Shown here piece after piece: positions 8,301 through 15,547 of a DNA stretch of 21,363 nucleotides. Within the stretch, counting starts at the first letter, position 1. Each line of letters starts with the position of its first letter. The notes beneath the pieces were generated by a model that saw only the letters and a program-made list of their open reading frames with translations, was not told where the DNA came from and ran no database searches. The translations under genes were made by a program, and so were the position numbers. The DNA is from an uncultured Clostridia bacterium (GTDB taxonomy: Bacteria > Bacillota > Clostridia > Christensenellales > Borkfalkiaceae). Location: NCBI GenBank assembly GCA_947177495.1, contig CAMWUS010000005.1, positions 1 to 21,363 on the forward strand. Reading direction: 5' to 3'.

Positions 8301-11300
8301 TACGCTTTGGTAAGGTCGATATTGTCGAGCAATTCGCACCCGTGGAACGCATATCTGCCGATTGCCTGCACCATTTCGAGATTGATTTTGGTAAGCTTTG
8401 CGTCGTTATAGAACGCGAATTCCTTAACGAACTTAATGGACGAAGGAAGAACGACTTCCTGTAAGCCCGAGCAGTTGTAGAACGCGTACTTGCGCACTTC
8501 TTCTACGCCCTCGGGAATAATTACTTTTGTAATGGTGGTATTTGTGCTGGGAATCTTGTTCGCATCGTAGTCTTCTTCGGAAACTTCGATGGTACGGTCG
8601 GTCTCGTAAAGACAGAACGCAAAGGAATCCACGTACAGAATACCCTCGTCGTCGGGAATTTCCACCACGCCGCCCAAGCCCTTATAGGCGATGAGCGCAC
8701 GGTTTTCGATGATAAATTCGCTGTTTACGGTCAGGGTGAGACGCGCCATAATGTTGGAGCCGTCTACACGGAGCGTAATGGTCGCCGCGCCCTTCTTCTT
8801 TGCAAATACGACGCCCTCGTCGCTTACGATTGCAACGCTTTCGTCGGAGCTTGCAAAATGCAACTTGCCCGCGTAATTGCCTTCCGCGTACCAAGGCTGT
8901 AAATCGTAATGGAGCTTAATGCTCTCGCCAGGGTACATACTCACACGCGAACCGAGCGCGGAGAGGAAAATTCTCGAACCCGTTTGCCCGATTTGGCTCG
9001 TTTGAGCGGAGCGCGAATAAGCGAACTGCGTTACGAAATAGTCGAACCGCAACGATTCGAGTTTTGCGTCCGATACGTTGTCCTGATGGTTTTCGGAAAG
9101 CGTAACTGCCGTGCGTCCCGTACTTGCCTGTTGCGTGTCGGCGGGATCGCGCTTGATAACGTTGATGAGCAAAGACGCTTTATACAGGTTCATTTGCTCG
9201 GTGACGCTGATCGTGGAACGACCTGCCGCCACGCCGCGCACCTGTCCCTGTTCTACCACCGCAACTTTCTCGTTGGAAGACTGCCAAATGAGGTGTTTGA
9301 GATAATCCTTGTTTGTGTCTACCGTCTTATCCTGCGTGGAGAGATAATGCGTCAAATCCACCAACTCGTCCTCGTAAATGGTGAGAATGGTGAGCGCGCT
9401 TCCGTCGGGTTCGCCGTTGCGGGTGAACTTAAATTCGCCGCGCGTACCGGGAAGCTGGCAAAGATACAAGTTGGAGTTAAGCGCGTAATCTTCAATCATG
9501 AACGCAAGCGAGCTCGTGATAAGCGCATCGCTATGCAAATCGTTCAAGAAGTCGGTAATTTCGATGCGGACTCTGTTATCCTTGCCCTTGTCGCTGTACA
9601 CGGGAATGGGATGATTGGTCAAAGTCGTATACTCGTTCGACGAATTGAAGATGATGGGCGTGATTGCCTGTACGTAATGGTTGTCGTATACCGTAAGGTA
9701 GATATAGTACCGATCCTTTTTCAAGGTACGGTCGTAAACCTTTTCGTAGGTCGCCTCTTTGATAACGGGAGCTTCGTTGTCGAAAACGAAATCGAACTCA
9801 AACGTGTTTCTCACGTTGGTGTACTTGCCGCCGTCTTCGCCGTAATCGAGCAACGCGGAAAGCTTGAATTCGTAGGAACGGTTGTTCACGAAATCAAAGT
9901 CTTTCGTACGCCAATTGAGATATTCATAATAAGGAATGGGAGTACCACCCAACGAATACGCCTTGTTTCCGTTGTAGTCGATAAACTCTTTTACCACCTC
10001 GCCCGTCACCTTGTCGGTGATGGTGTAGGTCATGGTTTTCGCGCCTCTCAAAAGTCCGCCGTAGATCGCCGAGAATCCGTCGATCGTCGCGTATTGGTCG
10101 GAGATAGCGGCGTGCTCTTCCGTTGCGGGAATGGCATCGTAGCCATAGTCCATATCGTAGAGATAGCACCCGAGCGGAATGATATAGTTGGAGAAATAAG
10201 TGCCGTAAGGCGTCGACGCAAAGTAGTCCGCTTTCAGCTTATCTTCCTCGTCGATGGAACCGTCGTGCGCTTCCGACTCTACCTCGTAATAGGTCTTGTC
10301 GAACATGGGCGCCTGCGTCCAATCGCCGTAGAAAGCAAGGAACGGGATATTCAAATCGATGCCGTTTTCACCGGTCGCTTGCAGTTTCACGAACCCTTCC
10401 ACGTACATACCGTAAGGGAACAACGAATCGATCAGCTTCTTGTCTGCGTCCGTCAAGGTGTAGGTCACCTTCACTTTCGCAGTGCCGTTTGCGTTTACGG
10501 TAACCGTGTCGCCCGAAAGCGTTCCGCCCTCCGTAACAGTTGCCTCGATGCCGCCTTTGAGAAGCTGACCTTTTTCCGCAACGTAATCCTTATCGGAAGT
10601 GGAAACGGTTTCCGTCATGCCGACAAGGGAGAGCTTGTAGCTCTGCGCGCTCGCCGAAACGTTTACCACGTTGAATTCCATTTCGTAAACGCCCTTGCGC
10701 TCCGCGTCGTCGCCAAGCTCGAGCTTGGAGCGGTCTTTGCCGTCAATGGAAAGATACGCTTTGGTGTTTACAACGTTGTAAAGGCTTGCAAGCCCCGCGC
10801 CCTGTTTACGGGGCGAATAGGGATTGCCCTCTTCGTTAAGCACGATCGTAGCCGTGGACATCAGCATTTGGTTGCACAGGGTTACGATTTGCTTATAGCT
10901 GTAATCGGGATATTTTTCTTTTAAGAACTGACGGATAAGCACCACGATCCCGCAGAGGTTGGGGGAAGCCATAGAGGTGCCGCTCAGTTCGTCGTAATCG
11001 CCGCCGGGGACGGAAGATTTGATCGTGCCGCCGTGCGCCGTAATTTCCGGTTTGAGCTCCAAGTTGGGAGAAGGTCCCCAGCTGGAGAAGTCGGACATGA
11101 AAGGTCCCGCCTTGCTCGTTAAATCCACCTTAATGGTGCCCGTGTCGTGCGCGGCGAGCATGGTGCCCTTTTCCTTGGTGATGGAAACGGTGGGAATGTG
11201 GTCGGTTTTACCCATCGACATGTTGATGTCGCCTTCCACGTTGTTATAGATAATGCAGGCAATCGCGCCGTTGAGCTTCGCTTGCAACGCCTTGTCTTCG

Positions 11301-12817
11301 AAGGTGTTGTCGCCGCGCCTGATGAGTGCGATTTTGCCTTTCACGTCTACGCCCGAATAGTTGATTTGTTTGCCGTAGCCGGGCACGGTAACGTACTCGA
11401 ATTCCTTGCTTCCGTTGTCGAGCGCACCCGCCTTGTCGAGCTCGGCGACGAAATCGTTCGGCTTGCCCGTAATGGAGTTGGACTCCGTGAAGAAGATAAC
11501 GTCCTTGCCGTTGGCAATCAGGTAACTGCTCTTAACGCCGCTGATGGAAGCAACGGAGAGCGCCGCCGCATAGGTGGAGGGAGAACCGACCGTACCCGAA
11601 TCGGGGTTGGTAACTTTGTTGGTATTGCCCTGCTCACCGCCGAATGCGGAGCTGTAGCTGTTGCTTGCCGCCGTGATAAGGCTCACGCCGCTGTCGTTGA
11701 TTTTATCGTAAACGTCGTTGATTTTGTTGCCGTCCTCTTCGCGGGAGAAGCCGCAGGAGGAACCGAGCGACATGTTGATTGCGTCTACGCCGAGCATGAC
11801 GGAATCTTCGAGTCCCGCCAAAATGTCGTCCGTCTTCGCGCCGTCGTCGAGGTCGGGGAACACTTTCATGAGCACAAGCTGCGTATCTACCGCAACGCCC
11901 GTAATGACGTCGTCCTTTCCGCCGATAATGCCCGCCACGTGCGTGCCGTGTTCGGACTCGTAAGGGAATACGTCGTTGTCCTTATCCGCATAGTCGTATG
12001 CGTAAGGAATTTTTCTGCTGTACCAAACGTCCGTCATTTCCAACCCGCGCGTCGTGGTAGAAGCGTTCATGCGGGGAAGCGTTTCGGAAACGGTCTGTTG
12101 CGTGACGAGCAATTCCCCTTCGGGCTGACGGGCAAACACGGAGTGCGAGCAGTCGAAGCCGGAGTCGAGCACGGCAACCGCCGTTCTCTTCCCCGTGAAG
12201 TCAACACTCGCGGAATTGAAAATACCCGTCTCGTACACGTCTACGTTATTGACGATACCGGAAGCGCCCGCATCCTTTGCTACTTGCACGCGGTTATAGG
12301 TGTCCGACAAAATAACGCCGTCTACGCCCGCGATCTTTTTGATTTCCGCAAGCTTGCCGTATTCCGTATTGACTGCGATACCGTTTAAAACGGTGGTATA
12401 GCGGTTTTCCACGCCCGTGATGAGCTTGCTTTTGGTAAGCTCGGAAATGAGCGCGTTTTGCAACATTTCCTGCCGCTTTGCCTGCGCCGAACCTTCGCCC
12501 ACCGCATAATCGCGAAGCGTAACCTTTACGTCCTCTTTCGCAAGATAATCGTCGATTACGGCGTTCTCTTTCAGCGTCACGATCGCCACGACCGCGTCGC
12601 TGTCCTTATAGCCGCCGTTCTCTTTGAGATACTCCGCCTTAATGCGCGAGAGCGCTTGCTCCTGCGTAAATTTTACGTCGCTCTTTACAAGCTCGATTTT
12701 TTGGGACTCTACGCCCCCGTCGTTTTTCAGCGTTTCGTCCTCGGGCGCAACCGCGCAAGCTACGCAGGTTGCCGCCATCGCAAACGCCATACATACGGAA
12801 ATAACTGTCTTTCGCAT
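5339..12817 (-). CDS. Giant surface subtilisin-like protease (S8) with BspA-type leucine-rich repeats and C-terminal membrane anchor (2492 aa)
   Basis: The start at 12817 is preferred because AAAGGAG lies 5 nt upstream; an in-frame ATG at 12844 adds nine residues without a good site. Order: signal peptide (1-25); inhibitor-I9-like propeptide (~65-180); S8 catalytic domain (~205-680) with Asp218 (AVLDSGFDCSH), His290 (HGTHVAG), Asn386 (TAASNS) and Ser615 (SGTSMASP); a protease-associated insert (~430-565). FSSWGPSPNLELKPEI before the Ser block matches the C5a peptidase/lactocepin branch. Fn3-like and other beta domains follow (~690-1140), then two Big_2 domains (~1145-1222, ~1280-1367). About 31 BspA-type LRR_5 repeats (YAF.GC..L..V.LP) span ~1391-2229. 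A helical stretch, a Cys/His-rich segment (2396-2453), a membrane span (~2459-2485) and an RKRKGDR tail end it. It should cleave proteins outside the cell; the substrate is unknown. Its gene follows the small membrane protein gene by 45 bp. Confidence 0.93.
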   Translation of the reverse strand: MRKTVISVCMAFAMAATCVACAVAPEDETLKNDGGVESQKIELVKSDVKFTQEQALSRIKAEYLKENGGYKDSDAVVAIVTLKENAVIDDYLAKEDVKVTLRDYAVGEGSAQAKRQEMLQNALISELTKSKLITGVENRYTTVLNGIAVNTEYGKLAEIKKIAGVDGVILSDTYNRVQVAKDAGASGIVNNVDVYETGIFNSASVDFTGKRTAVAVLDSGFDCSHSVFARQPEGELLVTQQTVSETLPRMNASTTTRGLEMTDVWYSRKIPYAYDYADKDNDVFPYESEHGTHVAGIIGGKDDVITGVAVDTQLVLMKVFPDLDDGAKTDDILAGLEDSVMLGVDAINMSLGSSCGFSREEDGNKINDVYDKINDSGVSLITAASNSYSSAFGGEQGNTNKVTNPDSGTVGSPSTYAAALSVASISGVKSSYLIANGKDVIFFTESNSITGKPNDFVAELDKAGALDNGSKEFEYVTVPGYGKQINYSGVDVKGKIALIRRGDNTFEDKALQAKLNGAIACIIYNNVEGDINMSMGKTDHIPTVSITKEKGTMLAAHDTGTIKVDLTSKAGPFMSDFSSWGPSPNLELKPEITAHGGTIKSSVPGGDYDELSGTSMASPNLCGIVVLIRQFLKEKYPDYSYKQIVTLCNQMLMSTATIVLNEEGNPYSPRKQGAGLASLYNVVNTKAYLSIDGKDRSKLELGDDAERKGVYEMEFNVVNVSASAQSYKLSLVGMTETVSTSDKDYVAEKGQLLKGGIEATVTEGGTLSGDTVTVNANGTAKVKVTYTLTDADKKLIDSLFPYGMYVEGFVKLQATGENGIDLNIPFLAFYGDWTQAPMFDKTYYEVESEAHDGSIDEEDKLKADYFASTPYGTYFSNYIIPLGCYLYDMDYGYDAIPATEEHAAISDQYATIDGFSAIYGGLLRGAKTMTYTITDKVTGEVVKEFIDYNGNKAYSLGGTPIPYYEYLNWRTKDFDFVNNRSYEFKLSALLDYGEDGGKYTNVRNTFEFDFVFDNEAPVIKEATYEKVYDRTLKKDRYYIYLTVYDNHYVQAITPIIFNSSNEYTTLTNHPIPVYSDKGKDNRVRIEITDFLNDLHSDALITSSLAFMIEDYALNSNLYLCQLPGTRGEFKFTRNGEPDGSALTILTIYEDELVDLTHYLSTQDKTVDTNKDYLKHLIWQSSNEKVAVVEQGQVRGVAAGRSTISVTEQMNLYKASLLINVIKRDPADTQQASTGRTAVTLSENHQDNVSDAKLESLRFDYFVTQFAYSRSAQTSQIGQTGSRIFLSALGSRVSMYPGESIKLHYDLQPWYAEGNYAGKLHFASSDESVAIVSDEGVVFAKKKGAATITLRVDGSNIMARLTLTVNSEFIIENRALIAYKGLGGVVEIPDDEGILYVDSFAFCLYETDRTIEVSEEDYDANKIPSTNTTITKVIIPEGVEEVRKYAFYNCSGLQEVVLPSSIKFVKEFAFYNDAKLTKINLEMVQAIGRYAFHGCELLDNIDLTKAYSIANNAFQGCTSLTSVDLTALRNTGVSAFAGCTSLVRAKFNEHTKLSRGMFANSGLKTVDLYERIEIPRFCFAQCVDLKQVTLHNDLVTIGYGAFCENENLTEVSMKGVVNLGEQAFYACTALEEITLPDSAVNIGNYAFMDCNKLATVKLGAHTVLNDVSGSVFRGTALSAFDAAGSATYTTSADKKYLLNASGDTIVLAAINGLPNDLVIGAEYKSIGASAFSGASITSLTIENADTQIGDYAFANCEELTTITFPENGVKSIGKHAFNNTGKLETVDLTKVKTVGDYAFANSGLKDVVLGDNAEYGEGAFFQSKLETVTVGANSKFALGVFQNCKSLTTVNMPSAGGVHFGVACFSGDSLLATLDFTKVSGVIEQEAFYGCTSLKGYDGKINLAEVTEVGDYAFADCGSIEAVLLPKVVKLGKGAFARYQQTGSSAPAIQTIALPNTLKEMGEGVFMGCEQLTSVTLPSSLETVGDYLFAFCVNLQTVGLPDNLTKVGGYWFYGCESLSTINLGNVEEIGDYAFTSAAELQNVDLSAVKEVGFGAFASSSVTGNITANNLVKVGDYAFQGANILSFQANALKEIGTAAFQNNRNLSEFVFADSLQSIGVIAFNGCNKLTSFYTMKDGAKTADGAINSYARLEGGVLYTVLPNGKWELSSVPGGMNKQTLEVAEGTVTIAFYAGNANENVTAIVLPDSLKVIGGYAFYGYKNLKSVQFNSFTAPAMETNPQDGVEILPTDPGYELLHNQFGLFGWELYYFNFIDMLGKKNPIAMILPANADIVGYDSIVYQGYFGKVENATRSDYEAKDANLSNFLDYAKEIAKIEKVTFADERLINNAVVALNAIKQDATKYGYTQEEWNAMVEKVTAAKKTLDEMKGEVSVEPPQHEHTFSTEWTITETEHYHASTCEHSDEKKDWGLHDTNGEDGSCSVCGYKKPTPPENPDKRGCKSAISVAGTVSIAIVCAAVCTASVAIALRKRKGDR
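5347..5353 (-). promoter_or_regulatory. Ribosome binding site for the 765-aa lipoprotein, inside the protease gene
   Basis: AAAGGAG lies 7 nt before the ATG at 5339 and within the last codons of the protease gene. Together with the TAATG stop-start overlap it fixes the start and implies translational coupling. Confidence 0.8.
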
Positions 12818-12822
12818 GATAA

Positions 12823-12829
12823 CTCCTTT
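12823..12829 (-). promoter_or_regulatory. Ribosome binding site that fixes the protease start at 12817
   Basis: AAAGGAG with a 5-nt spacer (TTATC) before the ATG at 12817. The upstream in-frame ATG at 12844 lacks such a site, so the shorter protein starting MRKTVISVCMAF, which gives a normal signal peptide, is favoured. Confidence 0.8.
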
Positions 12830-12862
12830 CTTTCTTAAACTCAAAACTGCCGTTACCTTATA

Positions 12863-13177
12863 TTAATGCAACCACAAAAATATCAGTAACGCCGCGACGG
12901 TGAAACAGAGCAATACCCCGATGAAGATGGGCGCATAAGCGGCGAACGCCGCTTTGATTACCGCGCGCCGTTCTTTGCGCGTCAACCCCACCTTTTCACC
13001 TTTGGGCGGTCTGCCTCCCACGTTTTCCATACTGTAAACCGTGTGACCGTCGTCTATATACTTAATCCTTTTTTTCTTTCGTTTCGGCTTCGCCGCTTTG
13101 GGTTCCGTTTTGTTCGGTTCCGTTTTCGGTTGAGCCTGCTCCGTCGGATTGTTTTCTAACTTTTCTTCGTTTTCCAT
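12863..13177 (-). CDS. Small tail-anchored membrane protein overlapping the oppF-like gene (104 aa)
   Basis: This 104-residue frame starts 116 bp inside the second ATPase gene, in the +1 frame. Residues 1-38 are Lys/Glu/Pro/Thr/Asn-rich and probably disordered; they coincide with the overlap. Beyond it comes a more protein-like block (IKYIDDGHTVYSMENVGGRP), a basic stretch (LTRKERRAVIKAAF) and a single membrane span (~79-102) ending in LWLH. The topology suggests a cytoplasmic N-terminus with a C-terminal anchor. GGAGG lies 15 nt before the ATG, farther than usual, so initiation may depend on ribosomes translating the ATPase gene. I have an unverified impression that small proteins with a similar YIDDG block occur in Clostridia. 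It may help assemble or regulate the transporter or protein export, but nothing shows an enzymatic role. Confidence 0.75.
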   Translation of the reverse strand: MENEEKLENNPTEQAQPKTEPNKTEPKAAKPKRKKKRIKYIDDGHTVYSMENVGGRPPKGEKVGLTRKERRAVIKAAFAAYAPIFIGVLLCFTVAALLIFLWLH

Positions 13178-14375
13178 TCTTTTTGTAAAGCGCCTCCAAC
13201 TCCGCGGCTACGCGTTTTTCCTCTTCCATTCTGTCGTATTCCTCGTCGTACTTGTCGAGATTGGCCATAACCTCTTTGTCGTACAAATGGCAAGCGACAA
13301 AATGTCCTTCGCTCGCTTCGATGTATTCGGGCTGCTTGAACTTGCAGACTTTCATACAGTGCGAGCAACGGGTGTGGAACTTGCACCCCGCGGGCGGGTT
13401 GGCGGGAGACGGAATATCTCCTTCCAATATAATACGGTTCATCTTTACCGTAGGGTTGGGAACGGGCACGGCGGAGAAAAGCGCCTTGGTGTAAGGGTGC
13501 AGAGGATTTTTGAACAGCTCCTCCGTTTCGCTTTGCTCCATTGCATTGCCGAGATACATAACCAAGATTTGGTCGGTAATGTATTTGACGACGGACAAAT
13601 CGTGCGAAATGAACACGTAAGTAAGTCCGATGCTCCGTTGCAACTCCTTTAACAGGTTGATGATTTGCGCCTGAATGGATACGTCGAGTGCGCTCACGGG
13701 CTCGTCGCAGATGACAAGCTTGGGCTTTACGGCAAGTGCGCGCGCAATGCAGATACGCTGACGCTGTCCGCCCGAGAACTCGTGGGGATAGCGGTCGTAA
13801 TACTGCGGTTGCAAACCGCATTGCTTCATAATGTCGATGACGTAATTATAAACTTCGTCCTTGGGCACGATTTTGTGTACGCGCACGGGCTCCGCAATAA
13901 TGCTCCCTACCGTCATTCTCGGCGGAAGGCTGGAATACGGATCTTGGAAAATCAGCTGAATGTCCGTGCGGTACTTCATCATCTCTTTCTTTTTCAGATG
14001 CGTGATGTCGTTGCCCATGAACACGATTTTCCCGCCGTCCGACTCGTGAAGCCGAAGAACGGTGCGTCCCAAGGTGGTTTTGCCGCAGCCCGATTCGCCG
14101 ACGACGCCGATCGTCGTTCCCTTTTTCACGGAAAAAGTGACGTCGTCCACCGCTTTGAGGTAGGTCGTCGTGCTGAACTGAATGTGCTCGGTTTCCACGG
14201 GCTTCGCCTTGTTGAACACGTGCGCAACCCGCTCCAAAATCGCCTTCGTGGGCGCCGCGATATGAAGCTTTTTAGAGATGGGGAAGTACTTTTTCAAGCC
14301 CTCCACTCTTAAAAGCACGTCCTCCTCTGCGGGGGAAACGTCGTTCGTCTCTTCTTGTATTTGCATTTCTTCCAT
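13062..14375 (-). CDS. oppF: Oligopeptide ABC transporter ATP-binding protein, OppF/DppF type (437 aa)
   Basis: One of the two ATPases that drive peptide import through the OppBC-type channel, on the cytoplasmic face. Motifs: Walker A GESGCGKT (93-100), Q-loop in FQDPYSSLPPR (about 143-153), signature FSGGQRQ (200-206), Walker B LVICDEP (220-226), H-loop His258. The family C-terminal region has Cys331, Cys337, Cys340, Cys344 and Cys362; related cysteines bind an iron-sulfur cluster in some Opp/Dpp ATPases. About 30 extra residues (~40-70) lie between YFPI and YLKAVDDVTF, where the family is usually shorter. After the family end (~366) comes a charged tail of about 70 residues, probably disordered, overlapping the next gene. 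The ATG at 14375 is 8 nt after the oppD-like stop; a longer frame from 14474 would overlap that gene in another frame and adds no conserved sequence. Confidence 0.93.
   Translation of the reverse strand: MEEMQIQEETNDVSPAEEDVLLRVEGLKKYFPISKKLHIAAPTKAILERVAHVFNKAKPVETEHIQFSTTTYLKAVDDVTFSVKKGTTIGVVGESGCGKTTLGRTVLRLHESDGGKIVFMGNDITHLKKKEMMKYRTDIQLIFQDPYSSLPPRMTVGSIIAEPVRVHKIVPKDEVYNYVIDIMKQCGLQPQYYDRYPHEFSGGQRQRICIARALAVKPKLVICDEPVSALDVSIQAQIINLLKELQRSIGLTYVFISHDLSVVKYITDQILVMYLGNAMEQSETEELFKNPLHPYTKALFSAVPVPNPTVKMNRIILEGDIPSPANPPAGCKFHTRCSHCMKVCKFKQPEYIEASEGHFVACHLYDKEVMANLDKYDEEYDRMEEEKRVAAELEALYKKNGKRRKVRKQSDGAGSTENGTEQNGTQSGEAETKEKKD
13101..13126. repeat. 15-bp-period direct repeat in the two-frame overlap
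   Basis: GGTTCCGTTTT occurs at 13101-13111 and 13116-13126. In the small-protein frame it encodes repeated KTEP units; in the ATPase frame it gives repeated NGT. The low-complexity tails of both proteins may have grown by repeat expansion. Confidence 0.55.
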
Positions 14376-14383
14376 AAGTCGGC

Positions 14384-15544
14384 TCACTCTTTTGCGTACA
14401 GGTAGCACGCCACCGAATGCGTGGGGCTGACCTGTATCGTTTGGGGATACTCCCCGCTGCACGCCTTCGTGCAACGGTTACAACGGTTCTTGAAATAACA
14501 GGCGTTGGGCAAGTTGATAGGATTGGGTACCTGCCCGGGAATGGAATATAGAGGCTCGTTCGCGTCGGAATCGATGAGCGGTTTGCTCTTTTGCAATCCT
14601 ACTGTATAAGGGTGTAACGGATTCAAGAAAATATCCTCAACCGTGCCCCGTTCGATAACGCGCCCCGCGTACATGACGACGACTTCGTCCGCCATTTCCG
14701 CAATCACGCCCAAGTCGTGCGTGATGAGCATGACCGAACAGCCTTCCTGCTTTTGCAAATCGCGCAAAAGCTCCAAAATCTGCGCCTGAATGGTAACGTC
14801 GAGCGCGGTCGTCGGCTCGTCTGCAATGATGAGCTTGGGTTTGCCCGCGATCGCCATAGCGATCATAACGCGCTGACGCATACCGCCCGACAGCTCGTGC
14901 GGGTAACTCTTATACACGTGCTCGGGCATGGAAATGCCTACTTTCTTCAACAGCTCGATGCTGTACGCCTTCGCCGCCTCTTTGGTCATATCGGGGGTGT
15001 GGACGAAGGAAACTTCGTCGAGCTGATACCCGATGGTAAACACGGGGTTGAGGCTCGTCATCGGCTCTTGGAAAATCATCGTGATGTCTTTCCCGCGAAT
15101 TTTGTACATTTCGCGCGTGGGCATTTTTACGATGTCGTAGCAAAGTTTTTTGCCCTCTTCGTTGGTGCCCAAATCGTCGGAATTGAAACGGATTTCCCCC
15201 GCAACGGTCTGTCCCTGCGGAGCCTGCACGAGCTGCATAATGGAGAGCGAGGTAACGCTCTTGCCGCAACCCGACTCGCCGACGACGCCCACGATTTTAT
15301 TCTTGGGAATATCGAAGGAAACGCCGTTGACGGACATGACCGTACCCGTATCGGTGAAGAAGCAGGTTTTCAAGCCGTCGATTTCCACGATATTGTTTTC
15401 GTCGCGCATCACGCTCGTATATTCCTCTTGCGTGAGCTTGCGCCGCTTTTGCGCCTCGTAATAGCGCATTTGCTTGATGTTGTGTTTAATGATCTGCCGC
15501 GATTCTTTCAGCGAGATATAATTTGTATTTTTCTTGGGTCTCAT
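14384..15544 (-). CDS. oppD: Oligopeptide ABC transporter ATP-binding protein, OppD/DppD type (386 aa)
   Basis: Cytoplasmic ATPase partner of the OppF-type protein. Motifs: Walker A GESGCGKS (89-96), Q-loop in FQEPMTSLNP (158-167), signature LSGGMRQ (218-224), Walker B LIIADEPTTALD (238-249), H-loop His276. The oligopeptide-type C-terminal region carries Cys349, Cys355, Cys358, Cys362 and Cys380. The N-terminus is about 45 residues longer than usual and strongly basic (RPKKNTNYISLKESRQIIKH...); Met46 is an alternative start at the usual family position. The ATG at 15544 is favoured because GAGGAA lies upstream (GAGG 9 nt away) and the gap to the oppC-like stop (TAG) is 3 nt. The order B-C-D-F is the classic opp/dpp operon order. 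Confidence 0.94.
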   Translation of the reverse strand: MRPKKNTNYISLKESRQIIKHNIKQMRYYEAQKRRKLTQEEYTSVMRDENNIVEIDGLKTCFFTDTGTVMSVNGVSFDIPKNKIVGVVGESGCGKSVTSLSIMQLVQAPQGQTVAGEIRFNSDDLGTNEEGKKLCYDIVKMPTREMYKIRGKDITMIFQEPMTSLNPVFTIGYQLDEVSFVHTPDMTKEAAKAYSIELLKKVGISMPEHVYKSYPHELSGGMRQRVMIAMAIAGKPKLIIADEPTTALDVTIQAQILELLRDLQKQEGCSVMLITHDLGVIAEMADEVVVMYAGRVIERGTVEDIFLNPLHPYTVGLQKSKPLIDSDANEPLYSIPGQVPNPINLPNACYFKNRCNRCTKACSGEYPQTIQVSPTHSVACYLYAKE

Positions 15545-15547
15545 ACG

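Noticed and set aside
5900..8660. Many similar short segments that could look like a DNA tandem array or CRISPR
   Set aside because: They encode diverged leucine-rich repeats of about 20-24 residues; the DNA copies are not identical and there are no spacers of regular length.
13062..13076. A AAA AAG slippery heptamer in frame near the end of the oppF-like gene (13068-13074), suggesting a programmed -1 frameshift
   Set aside because: A -1 shift would add only about four residues before a TAG at 13054-13056; it does not enter the small-protein frame, which is +1. No evidence for a stimulatory structure was seen.
14376..14474. Earlier ATG (14474) for the OppF-type protein
   Set aside because: It would overlap the last 90 bp of the oppD-like gene and adds residues unlike the family; the ATG at 14375 follows the oppD-like stop directly.
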